Source: Azolla caroliniana (taxonomy: Eukaryota; Polypodiophyta). Taken from it: 64,000 nucleotides of DNA. Each line of letters begins with the position of its first letter. The stretch's first letter is position 1. The DNA lies in NCBI GenBank assembly GCA_043228905.1, contig JBHGNT010000036.1:1-64000 (forward strand), written 5' to 3'. The notes beneath the pieces were generated by a model. The model saw nothing but the letters and a program-made list of their open reading frames with translations. It was not told the DNA's origin and ran no database searches. Of the stretch, positions 13,616-24,377 are shown one piece after another. Made by a program: the position numbers and the translations under genes.

Positions 13616-14899
13616 AGTCTGCACAATCATTCATTTCTCCCGAAGCTACCCTCTCTCTCTCTCTCTCTGCCTGATTCAATTGGTAGGCTGCACATTGTGA
13701 GTTAGGTCTGATCATTGATGGCCTCCCTCCATCGCCATCGCCATCTCCCTGTCTCTGTTGTGTGTTTATGTGTGTTGTCACCAGAAACTACATGTGTTTA
13801 TTATGTCTGTATGTACAATGTATCCGTATGTAAGTATCAGTATGTACATTGTATCCGTATGTATGGATGTATCCGTATGTATGTATGTATCAATATGTAT
13901 GTACATATGTATCAATATGTATGATCAAGCAATTTCATGTTATACATACCAACCATCCATCCTTGGGGCAAACGTAAGCACATGAGCAAGATGCCAAATA
14001 ATGTCGAAAAGGAAATGAAAACCACAAAAACCTAAACCTAAACCTAAGAAAGCATATATATATATATATATATGTTGCATAAGCTTCATTGTATCCGCTT
14101 TTCCTTGCTCATTATTTGATGATTGTCATATCAACTAGCGGCTTATCCAAACCTAGGCAATGAGAAAATGAGCGTACAACAATATCGAATACGAGTACAT
14201 AATGGACGTATTCACACTGTCCCATTGGACATGCTCTAGGTTTAGGCAAATTATGTAAATAGTGGAACGGGCAGTTGCCCTAAGTCAATTGATATTTAAA
14301 CTGATGCTTGTAACCTAGTTGACTAGTTGTTCATCTATTGTAGAAATGTGCCATTATAATTCTTAGAGCAATAATACAGTTACACTGTTGTGCCCTCCTT
14401 GGTGTCTCCTTCCCTACCGATGCTTTCTTGATCTTGTTGTCTTATAATTCTTAATCTGTTATTTGATATCTTCCTGAAGACTCTTATCTATTAGAGTGCT
14501 GGTTTTGTTCCACATCTATCCCGTAGTTTCCAACATCTAGTATCATAGCTTGGTTTCTTACATCCTGCCACCGACTATCTCTTTGTCTTCATCAACACTT
14601 CCTCCTTGGTACCTTCTGAAGATCTTTATGAAAACTTCCCTTAAAACATTACGAGACTTCGGTCCAATCGAAATCTTCTGTCAGGCAACCTGCTTAAGAA
14701 GAAACACCTATATATATATATATATATGCACTCCACTGCTAGCTAGATTGCCCTTGAAGTAGGCCAGCCGGTTGTACTTTGTCAATGTGAGTGTAGCCGC
14801 TCGAAGTGGGATTCTTTCATATGACTGGCCTCACTCATGCTTCATTTGGTAAGGCGAAAATCCAACAGGTCATTTGACGTTGTTCACACGCTCGTCGTA
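13614..14899. repeat. Spacer X, copy 1, with relic copia LTR end and PBS
   Basis: Aligns with 46470-46632 plus 51824-52886. It contains a gtatg/tatgt microsatellite (about 13797-13925) and, at 14538-14549, tagtatcatagc, a decayed form of the copia primer-binding site whose intact version sits at the same place in copy 2 (52509-52520). The bases before it end in caacatc, as an LTR would. So X includes the 5' end of an old copia element that predates the duplication. No open frame is kept. Confidence 0.75.
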
Positions 14900-15329
14900 A
14901 CTGTTACGAAGGTGCTACGACTCTTCTTAGTGCAAAACGAATCGTGATGTGCTAGATTGTTAGTGTGGTCAAGAGAGAAAGGAGAGGGGGGAAGGAGACT
15001 TACCTTAGTAGAAGCCCAAAAACGTTATGTTTCATTATGCAGAGAGAAACCTCTCTCGTTTGTTTTCTGTTTCTCTTCTTACTTCTCTCTCCTACTCACT
15101 CTTACTTTTTTTACCTAAGTATATAAGTCACTTACACATTCAGCTAATTAGCCATGAGTAGCTAAATAGTTGTGAATAGCTAAATAGTTGTGAATAGCTA
15201 AATAGTTGTGAACAACTAAACAATTGTTTTACCTATATGTCTAATAGTAGCTAATTTCCTAATAGCTACTATAGAAGATCTGAGTTACCAATAAGTATCA
15301 CATGCTTTTGTTGAGCTTGTTTCTTAACA
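14900..15329 (-). repeat. Copia-1 3' LTR
   Basis: Full-length LTR of about 430 bp with TG...CA ends. It holds a short tandem run of gaatagctaaatagttgt (about 15165-15215). The polypurine tract lies directly to its right in + coordinates. Confidence 0.85.
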
Positions 15330-15369
15330 TTCCCCCTCAAGCTCAACTTATCCACTCTTGAGATCATCA

Positions 15370-18300
15370 TTAGTCTTCTTTTCCATCATGCTTTTCAGCT
15401 ATCATACCAATGCTTCTAACTCCCATCATGTCTCTAAACTCTGTATGTTTTTCCATGCTCAATCCCTTCGAAAGAATATCAGCCACTTGCTGATTTGTAC
15501 TTACATACATCAGATCCACTTCTTCATCAATCACTTTTTCTCTAACAAAGTGATAATGCACTTCAATGCGCTTTGTTCTTGCATGGAACACTGGGTTTTT
15601 TGCGAGCTGAATGCCGCTCATATTGTCACACCAAATTGTGACTGCACCATCTATATACTCACCCAAATCTGCAAGCAATCTTTTAATCCATACTTCTTCA
15701 TAAGTAGCTATTGTAGCTCCTCTATATTAAGCTTCAGTAGTTGATAATGCAACAATAGCTTGTTTTTTGCTACTCCGTGAAATAACTGCACTTCCCAATG
15801 TAAACATATATCCACTCATGGATCTTCTATCATTTTGGCAACCCAATCAACATCTGTATATCCTTCCATCTTTATGTCCAGATCAGCCTTGTAAAACAGT
15901 CCATGGTTTTGAGTAGCTTTTACATACCTCAAGATTCTTCTAATGCAATCCAAATGTGGCTTTGTTGATTGTTGCATAAACTGGTTGACTAATCCAACAA
16001 CATAACACAAATTAGGTCTTGTTATAGTCAAGTATATGAGGCTGCCCACCATAGACCTGTACATGTTCACATCTGCAATTTTTGCTCCCAAATCAACTCT
16101 CAATTTGCAGTTCTTATCTAGTGGTACATCCAAGCATTCCATATTTTTTCAGCACAGTTGTAACATAATATTTTTGCAACATATATATTCCACTTTCAGA
16201 TCTAATAATCTCAATACCAAGAAAGTATTTCAGCTCTCCCAAGTCCTTCATATGAAATTGCATTTCCAGATTTTTCTTCAGCTTGCTTATTTCATCCATA
16301 GAATCACCTCCAATGATTAAATCATCTACATAAATCAAACTAACAACAATGCAATCATTTATCCTTTTTACATACAATGAATCTTTGACATTTTGAAAGC
16401 AAGTTTTTTCATAGATTCTAAAAGTTCTTTGTGCCATTCTCTCGGTGCTTGTTTTTGTCCATACAAAACCTTTTTAAGCTTACAAACATATTCTGGATGC
16501 TCCTTATCTTCAAATCCTAGTGGTTGACACATGTACACGTCCTCTTCTAAGTTCCCATGTAAAAAATCATTTTTTACATCCATATGGTGTAGAGCCGATC
16601 TTTCGGCTGCACTTACAACAAGTAGTGTCCTCAAGGTTGCCATTTTTGCAACTGGTGCAAATGTCTCATCATAATCAATTCCTTGCATTTGGGCATATCC
16701 ATTTGCAACAAATCTTGCTTTATGTCTACTTACATTCCCATTGGAATCATGCTTTATTTTGTAGACCCATTTACAACCTACCACATTTTTTCCTTTTGGC
16801 AACTTTACCAAATCACATGTTTTGTTTTTAGCCAATGCATCCATTTCTTCTTGCATTGCATTCACCGATTTCTTCTCATCGTTTGCTTCATCAAAACTAT
16901 CTAGATCAAGGAGCTGTACCACTTTAGACATATATGCATAATGCATAGCCAAGTATGTATCATAACCAAATCATTCAAATGATTTTTTCTCTTTATTTGA
17001 TCTTCTCAGTTTCTGTTTTGCATCTTTCATTGCTCTTTCAACACCAGAGATTTTCAGCACTTGTATACCCAACTCTTCATCCAATGATACGTCTGAATCT
17101 ACATCTTCCATGTTTCTAGATCCATCATCAAGCATTTCATATTCTGGCATCTTCTGTTTTCCCTTTTTATCATCATATTTTTTATGTCTTAGATTTATTT
17201 CACCCCAAGAACCCAAGTTTTCAGATGGTCCAGTACATTCTATTGATGTTGAACTTTGTTGTCCAACCTTATTTTCATTTCCATGGAAATCTCTTCCATT
17301 TTCAAATTTATCCGTGTCTTCATTAGTTTCTACATTTTGTTTTGGGTTGTACCAGTTGCCCAACTCATCAAATATCACATCATGGCTTACTACAATCTTT
17401 TTTGTCAAAGGGTTATAACATCTATAACCTTTTTGGTCCTATGAATATCCCACAAAAATACATTTTTCAGCTTTTGGATCAAGTTACTTCTTACTTCCGT
17501 AGGTACATGAACATAAGCAATGCATCCAAACACTTTTAAGTGTCCTAAACTAGGTTTCCTACCATAGAAACATTCTTCAAGAGTTACTACATGTACTCTA
17601 GATGTTATGCATCTATTTAGAATATAGTTTGTTGTGTTTACAACCTCAACCCAGAGTACAATGGCATATTTTATTCTGTCATCAAAGCTCTTGCTATGTT
17701 TACCAAAGTTCTGTTTTTCCTCTCAGCCACTCCATTTTGCTGTGGAGTATTCTACATGCGAATTGTCTCCTTATTCCTTGATCGCATAGAAAATCAGAAA
17801 ATTCATTTGAGAAGTATTCTCCTCCATTAGACCTTAAGCATTTTATTCTAGTCCCGACTTGCTTTTCTACCATGCATTTGAACTTACGAAAGCAATCAAA
17901 TACTTCACTCTTCTCTTTCATGAAGTAAACCCATGTTTTCCTTGAGCAATCATCTATGAATGTTACATAAAACCTACAACCACCAATTGATGCATTTTTT
18001 GTAGGTCCCTATACATATGTATGTACCAACTTCAACACATTTTTGCTAATATGTCTTTTACGAGGGAAAGACGACCTGTTTTGCTTTCCATATTGATATG
18101 CTTCACATATTTTGCTCATGTCACAGTCTTTCAACTTAGGCAATCCAACCACTGCATTTTTCCTCAACATATTTTGTAAAGTTTGCATACTTATATGTCC
18201 GATTCGTTTATGCACATTTCTACATTTGAGATTACATTCATTCCTCTTGCAAACATGGATATAATCTTTTTAGGCATATCCACATCTAAAGAAAACATTC

Positions 18301-19627
18301 TTCCTTGACGTTTTCCTTTTGCAATCAGCTTTCCATGTTTTTCTATAATGCGCCCACTTTGCTTAAACTTCACTTGCATTCTTTGCTCTATTATCTGTCC
18401 AACATAAATAAGATTTTTTGCAAGGTTTGGAACATGCATAACATTCAACATATACTTTGTTTTTCTTTTTTCTTCCCACAATGGGATATCTCCAACATGC
18501 TCGATTGTATGAGTAGTGTTATCACCTGTCTGTACATAACCAAGAATCTCTGGTTGTCTTAGAATTTCAAACCAGTTTGCATGTTCGGCCATATGATTAG
18601 ATGCCCCTGAATCTACATACCACATATAGTCTTCATTACATTTTTGTGAACATTCAACCATTGTTGCTGTTTCATGTTGCATCATAAAAGCACCTTCTTT
18701 ATCACAAATTTCACTAGTTGAAGCATAATTATTCTGTTGTCTCTTCCCTCTTTTTTCATCATTTTGCTTTTTATAGCATTCAACTTGTGTATGGCTTGGT
18801 TTCCCACAATACCAACATCACTCATCACTCAATATAGTTTGCTTACCTTTGCCTCGATTGCTCCCCCTCCCTCTGATTTTGTTTCTTCCACTTATAACTT
18901 GTTGTCCTCTTCCTTGATAATTATTGGTTCTAGTTGAACCAAATCTTCTATGGCCTCTTCCTCGGCCTCTTCCAGCATTATTGTAGAGAGCTTGCCCCTC
19001 AATCTCAGAGTTTCCTTTGTTTGTATCTTCAATTTGATTTCTTTCTTCCACTACTAGCATTGAAACCAGATCTGAAAAACTTGGAATGCTATCCCTTGTG
19101 AGAATGGATGTTTTAAAACTTTTACATTGAGGTCCTAAACCCCTTAAGCATACTTCTACTTTATCATAATCTTCTACCTTCACATTAATAGAAGCAAGTG
19201 ATTCACATATGCTCTTTATTTTCACAACATACTCATTGACTGACATCTTACCTTTTTCCAAGGTATTTCGTTCAGTCTTCTACTGAAGTTTTCTTGCCTT
19301 TGTATTTACTTCAAACAGTTTCACTAAACTGTCCCAAGCTTCTTTTGGAAGCAGAGCATCTTGTATATGTCCAAGCATCGAATCTGAGATGCTAAGTGAT
19401 AGCCAATGCAATACTTTTCTTGCCCCTTGATTCCAATATTTAAATGTTTTGATTTATTCAGCAATTGTATTTTCTTCAGGGATCTTTGGAGCCTCTTCTA
19501 GGTCTCCTTCATTGTAATCCGAGTATCCTTTTCCCATCAGGAAATTTGTCATTCTGAATTTCCACGCAGGGAAATTGTTTTTATCAAGTTTATTTGTAAC
19601 TACTTGGCTTCCATTTTCAGCAGCCAT
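15370..19627 (-). pseudogene. Copia-1 gag-pol relic
   Basis: The reading runs from a gag start at 19627 (MAAENGSQVVTNKLDKNNF) down to an RNase H end at 15370. In order: gag (19627-18830); a zinc-knuckle phrase CGKPSHTQVECYKK (about 18770-18820); aspartic protease (VDSGASNHM, about 18600); integrase with KCLRSNGGEYFSNEF (about 17800); reverse transcriptase (16952-15816) with YVDDLIIGG (about 16320-16350); and RNase H with WCDNMSGIQLAKNPVFH (about 15590-15640). In-frame stops (for example within gag near 19455) and frameshifts separate all the modules, so no polyprotein can be made. Confidence 0.9.
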
Positions 19628-19760
19628 CTCTCTTTCAATTTAGGGCTTTAGCTACGATTAACTTCAACAAGCAACTCTTTGATTCAGATCAACAACCAGA
19701 GAAATCTTTTTAGATTTGTACAGTCTATTCTTCTTTACGGGCAACTGCGCTCTGATACCA

Positions 19761-20031
19761 TGTTACGAAGGTGCTACGGCTCTTCTTAGTGCACACCAGA
19801 TAGTGATGTGTTGAAACGTTAGTGTGTTCAAGAGAGAAAGGAGAGGGGGGAAGGAGACTTACCTCAGTAGCAACCCAAAAACGTTTTGTTTCATTATGCA
19901 GAGAAAAACCTCTCTCGTCTGTTTTCTATTTCTCTTCTTACTTCTCTCTCGTACTCACTCTTACTTTTTTTACCTAAGTATATAAGTCAATTACATATTC
20001 ATCTAATTAGCTGTGAATAGCTAAATAGTTG
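19761..20031 (-). repeat. Copia-1 5' LTR, truncated
   Basis: Matches 14900-15170 of the other LTR with scattered substitutions and stops abruptly after ctaaatagttg, where the sequence switches to an unrelated gag fragment. The break removed about 160 bp of LTR and the flank. Confidence 0.85.
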
Positions 20032-20620
20032 AGATGGAGGTCCAAGGCCTAGATGAGGCGTTGAGGCTGGAGTTCTTCTGTCGGGTCGTAGATGACCGGA
20101 GGTAGCGAAAGTAAAGGAGCTTCAAGAAGCTCATAATTTGTGGGAGGCCTTTGAAGGGGCGCTCCTGCAGGCATACGGAGGACGACCAAAAAGCTGGGGG
20201 CTATGCGACTTCGACCAATGGGTGGTCTCGGCAAAGACCCACCATGCGCAACAAAGGTGTTTCGAGAGTTCGGGCGGCGGCTTGCTCTGCTCCTGTAGCG
20301 GGAACAAAGACTGGTGGGGGTGGACAGAGTCCAATTGTTCATTAGGTTGATCGACCGAGCGGAACGGGAAGCCATCGGGATCTAGCTTGAAGATGACGAC
20401 GGACCGAATGGTCTTACCGAGGATTGGTTAGAAGTCAAATGGGTATGCCGACGGATGGATGAGGAGTGGTCCACAAGGGGAAAAGGGAAGACGACGTGCA
20501 ACAGTGCGCCATCACAGTAGGGAATGGGCGTGCAACGAGATAGAGCGGCGAAGATCAACGTTGAAGCGTAGGAGGCTCTAAAGGCGATGATTGAAGAAGA
20601 GGAGAGATCCGACATGTAGG
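20032..20620 (+). pseudogene. Fragment of a gypsy-like gag
   Basis: Frames with stops and shifts give the phrases LLQAYGGRPKSWG and CDFDQWVVSAKTHHA (about 20150-20240), then RAEREAIGI-like traces. The same protein region appears on the - strand at 29283-29513 as YEFDQWVSSLKTHQSA, so both derive from one retroelement family. I assign gag by position next to an LTR there. The fragment ends at the LTR of element Z. Confidence 0.55.
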
Positions 20621-21146
20621 TGTTACCGTACGTGATGTATGGGGAGTGAGGGTGGAATGTTATAATGTTGTTTATGTGTATGTGTAAATGTGTAAGTGTA
20701 ATTGTGAGTGTGAGTAATTATGTATGTGTACACATGCACATGTGTGTGTATGTGGACAGATACCAGGAGGTGTGAGTGAGTGATCAGTGTGAATGACCGA
20801 GGGGGCTTGGACCCTTGTGTATCTACCCTTTTGTAACTATTTAACCCCTTATGGGGAATGAATGAAGAATGAAAGGAATATTTCTCTCTCAATCTCTCTC
20901 TCTCTCTTGTCATCTCTCTTTCTCTCTTTCTTTCCTTACGTTGAACCCCCTTGGGAGGGGGGTGGAGCCATTCTAGGCACCACCCCCCACCTCTCAATGC
21001 TTGTCAACATCTTCATGTTCTCTCTCACCATCATACCATTCATCATCTCCACTATTACACCATGTCTATCTTCATCATCAATCTATCATTGCTAACCATT
21101 TCTATCTTCGTTATTATCATCAACCCTAACCCTAAAACATACAACA
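20621..21146. repeat. LTR of element Z, left copy
   Basis: Starts TGTTACCGTACG; the best end is acatacaaca (21146). The first 245 bp recur at 34585-34828, starting TGTTACCATACG. Includes a run of gtgtatgtg-type microsatellite and a stretch of cttgtgtatctaccctttt. The right end is estimated, since the second copy is truncated. Confidence 0.65.
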
Positions 21147-22702
21147 CTTTTTGGAGACCACTAAGGTGACCCCCCTTTGGAAACAAAGTCGAAGACTAAT
21201 ACGCGGCAACGATGAATGCCGACAGGAAGTGCTGAGAATGCACAAGAGATGGTTCCAAAAGAAGTGGCATGGAGACAACCGGAACCAGAACAAGAGTTGG
21301 TTAACATAGAAGGGCCAATGTAGACAAAGAAGGGGATGCTGCCGTAGACCAAACATTGACGGCCAGAAAAATTGACAACGCTAAAAAGACACGACCAGAC
21401 GCACCAGACATGGACGACCGAATAGACACTATCGAAATGGAACGAGGCAACTAGACAAGCTGGACTGCACAAGCATAGATAGAGACGAATGGACGGGCCA
21501 AAAGGATGCATACTCACTCAAGTGACACGACCGAAAAGAAACCGAAACAACAGCCGAAAGGGCCGAAATAGTCAAACAGTGGTTGGAGCAATCAGAGCAG
21601 CCGGAGAAATGGATAGATGATCAGGAAGATGGAATGGACGCACAGCTGGAAGGCAACAGATAGACATATGGAGAGTGACTGAAATGTACAGATACGGCAA
21701 AGTGGTTGGACAACGACGGAAGTGTAACCAGTGTAGTGGCTGGACAGGCGGCTGAACAACGACAGCCAGAGATGGAGCCAAAGACAAAGATAGAGATGCA
21801 GACGCAGACGATTGACACAGGAAACAGACAATGATGGCGACGACCGGATGGGCCCATAGAGACAATGACAACAACGGAGATAGCCGGATAGCGGCTAGAG
21901 AAGGGGGGAAGAGCAATCAGACAAGCGAACAGAAACATAGACGGGAGACGAAAATGGCTGGAAATACGACAGCGGATGGTCGGATAAAAACAGCAAGATG
22001 AATGGATGAACCATCCATAATGACCAAATAGTGGCTGAATAGAGGCGACTGGATGAATGGATGGACACATCTGGATGAACGAAGATAGATGAACCGGCCG
22101 GACGACGAGAGGACAACTAATGGCCGAACGACGACCAAGCGCATAGATAGGAAAACCGGAAATATGTGGCCAAATAGGCAGAACACCCCAGAACAGAGGC
22201 GGCCAGACCTGACCAGACGGGACGGACAAACGAAGGACGTCAGAAAATGACGAAGATGGAGACGACTGACCAATGACCGGAACGACCAATGGACGACAAC
22301 GAATGCCAGTCGGATGTTGGCAACGGGAACAGACAGATGAAGGGTCGATGATGATGATAGAAGATGGACAATCAGATAGATGACCGACAGAGATTGGCAG
22401 TGACCGAATAGACGACTAGTTCAACAACGGCCAAATCGACGACCGGAAGGCACAGAGATAGTCGGACAAGGCCCAAACAGTGGAGCGGAAAGCGGTTGAA
22501 CAATGGAAATGCAATAGCCGGAGTGGCGGCCATATAGTAGAACAACGATAGAGATGGACGACGACGACGACGACAAACAACAACAGTGATAAAGATGGAC
22601 GAAGCAACAGAGATGGACGACAAGCAAAAACAGAGAAAATAGAAAGAAGAAAGAAGAAGAGAGAAGAGCAATACAGAGAAGAAGAAGAATAAGAGAAAGA
22701 AG
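21147..22702. other. Internal non-coding DNA of element Z, left part
   Basis: Purine-rich, GAC/GGA-rich low-complexity DNA built from degenerate phrases such as gatggacgaccg. The - strand stays open for long stretches (for example 21621-22289), but the products are only Ser/Leu/Pro/His-rich and match no retroelement domain. It continues after the G-1 insertion at 34081, because the bases on the two sides of G-1 form a perfect target duplication. Confidence 0.55.
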
Positions 22703-22707
22703 CAACA

Positions 22708-23160
22708 TGTTGAGCAAGCAAGTTCAACCGGATCCGGATCGGCTGAATAAGCCAGAGCCGGATCGGTATCCGGAACGGAGAACCAGATCGGTGTCCAGAT
22801 GATATCCGAAACTAGGAGCCAAATCGGAGGGCTAGATCGGATTTGAAACTGGTAGGCCATTAGAGGCCTACAGATCCAGCCTAGTACACATGCATATTTT
22901 TGGGAGTCAGTGATAGTCGCTCGTATGAGCATTGAAGTACCTGTCAGTACTTCTGTAAGTCCTTTTTGGACTTGTATAAAAGTGCTCTTTGAGCACATTC
23001 TATGTACACAGAGGATTATTATTTTAGAATAGAGTTTTATGTTCTGCTCTCTCTCATGTATGCTAAATATTCTCAAGCTTCCATTGAACTCATGTTTTCT
23101 ATTCTCTGTTGCTGCCCGACTAAATCGTTTTTGTCAAGCTTCCACACGCTAACTTTTACA
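22708..23160 (+). repeat. G-1 5' LTR
   Basis: 453 bp, TG...CA, with a TATA box tataaaag at 22975-22982 after a conserved ggacttg and followed by a tract of ctctctct. The same promoter arrangement is seen in the 3' LTR. Confidence 0.9.
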
Positions 23161-23178
23161 TGGTATCAGAGCGCGAGG
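23161..23178 (+). other. G-1 primer-binding site
   Basis: Tggtatcagagcgcgagg directly follows the LTR; the first 12 bases are the standard plant copia complement to initiator methionine tRNA. Confidence 0.9.
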
Positions 23179-23255
23179 GTTGAGACTCCTTTGCAGCCGA
23201 CAGACACTTTCAAAGACAAACCCAAACACCTGGTGAAGAACAATAGAGTACTGAA

Positions 23256-23745
23256 ATGGACAGAGGTATGACAAGTTCGCCTCCCACAGAAAAGCTCGAC
23301 TAGAGCAACTATGCATCCTGGTCATATAAAATGCACTAGTACCTGCTGGGGCATGGATATTGGAGCTATGTGGAAGGAACCAACGAGGTAGCACCGGAGC
23401 CGACACACAAAGACTTCTCGGCATGGGAGCAAGGAGCGAGCCGAGTATTGTACTGCCTGGTGTCCGGCGTGCACGATCAGATGCTTAGCTACATCAAGGA
23501 TGCAAAAATGCCAAAGGAGGCTTGGGAAAATCTACGGAAGATTTTCGCCACAAGTACCACAACCCGTAAGTTGCAGCTCTGACAAGAGATGAACAACATC
23601 CAACAGAGAGATATGTCGGTTACGGACTACACCACCAAGATTAAGAAGATTTGCGATGCACTTGGATCCATCAACGTAAATGTGGAAGAAGACGAGATGG
23701 TCCCGATCTTACTTGGTGGTTTAGCACAACGGTATGGGCCAATCT
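23256..23745 (+). pseudogene. G-1 gag fragment (cut by Copia-2)
   Basis: Starts MDRGMTSSPPTEKLD, then in-frame TAGs. Copia gag phrases follow: SWSYKMH, WEQGASRVLYCLVSGV, AKMPKEAWENLRKIF, DMSVTDYTTKIKKICDAL, and GGLAQRYGPI, where Copia-2 enters. A further stop follows RKLQL. The intact continuation of this phrase is seen in G-2 (53270-53330). Confidence 0.85.
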
Positions 23746-24028
23746 TGTTAGGAAACAGGTCCCTCCGGATGGGATTGGACTACCCGGCAACGGAAGACCC
23801 GGTGAGAACCGGATGACGTGTGCCCGGCAAGCACCGGATGATGCAGGCCCGGTGAGGAGTGCTCACCGGATGAAGGGACATATTCGTAAATATGTTTCTG
23901 AGAGTCCATCGGGGCTATATTTGTAAATAGCCGAAAAGTCATATTAGTATAAATATGACTTAGGGCAAACTTAGTGTGTGTGTAGTCGTTATTCTTGTTG
24001 GTGCAAGATTTGAGCGTGTAACTGTGTA

Positions 24029-24075
<47 letters not shown>

Positions 24076-24347
24076 AGAGGTCGTTGCCTCTGTTGTAACT
24101 GCCGCCTGTGGCGAGGATAGCAAGCTTGAGGTCGTTGCCTCGGTGCTCTACTATTGTACATTCTGATATAGTGATAGTTTGCAGTCTATGGGCTGCCGTG
24201 GTTTTTTCCCTAGTTTGGGTTTTCCATGTTAACATCCTGTGTACTCTTCTCTTCATTGTGTCATGCCTTCATTCCCGTTTTTCTGTGTTTGATCCTAGAC
24301 TCGGTTGTGGCCAAGTGTTGTGCTCAAAGAGCGTGTATTTCTTGACA
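23746..24347 (+). repeat. Copia-2 5' LTR
   Basis: 602 bp with TG...CA ends. Contains one copy of the accggatga minisatellite phrase, a 40-bp GA microsatellite (24031-24072) and the phrase gaggtcgttgcctc twice. Confidence 0.85.
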
Positions 24348-24377
24348 AAGTGGTATCAGAGCAAAACGACACAGAAA

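Larger units (their letters stand above)
9826..14899. repeat. Segmental duplication unit 1 (repeat, hydrolase gene A, spacer X)
   Basis: From the 129-bp array to 13455 the sequence aligns nearly base for base with 57716-61279, including intergenic DNA (10346-11199), introns and the whole hydrolase gene. From about 13614 to 14899 it aligns with spacer X of unit 2 (46470-46632 and 51824-52886). A length difference of roughly 190 bp lies in intron 6 of the gene (around 11450-11640), where this copy has extra cattcataatccat-type repeats. X is cut at 14899 by Copia-1; about 70 bp of its far end reappears at 43953-44030, beyond the retroelement cluster. Confidence 0.85.
14900..20031 (-). mobile_element. 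Copia-1: Ty1/copia LTR retrotransposon, 5' LTR truncated
   Basis: Element on the - strand. The 3' LTR is 14900-15329 (TGTTACGAAGG to TTAACA) and is followed by a purine-tract complement (15330-15344, ttccccctcaagctc). The PBS complement gctctgatacca lies at 19749-19760, next to the 5' LTR (19761-20031), which keeps only about 270 of 430 bp. The gag-pol relic lies between. It sits after cgtaac in spacer X; the matching uninterrupted X (56752 onward) shows this was the insertion point. No TSD can be tested because the other end is lost. The element is decayed, with many stops and frameshifts. Confidence 0.92.

Noticed and set aside
14028-14048. Cctaaacctaaacctaa runs here and at about 52095, telomere-like
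   Set aside because: Only three six-base units, present as part of the duplicated spacer X; too short and not the cccTAAA heptamer array.
21572-23076. Long - strand open frames rich in Ser, Leu and Pro (222 and 234 codons)
   Set aside because: They lie in low-complexity purine-rich DNA and run into a retroelement LTR; no domains, no introns, no start context.
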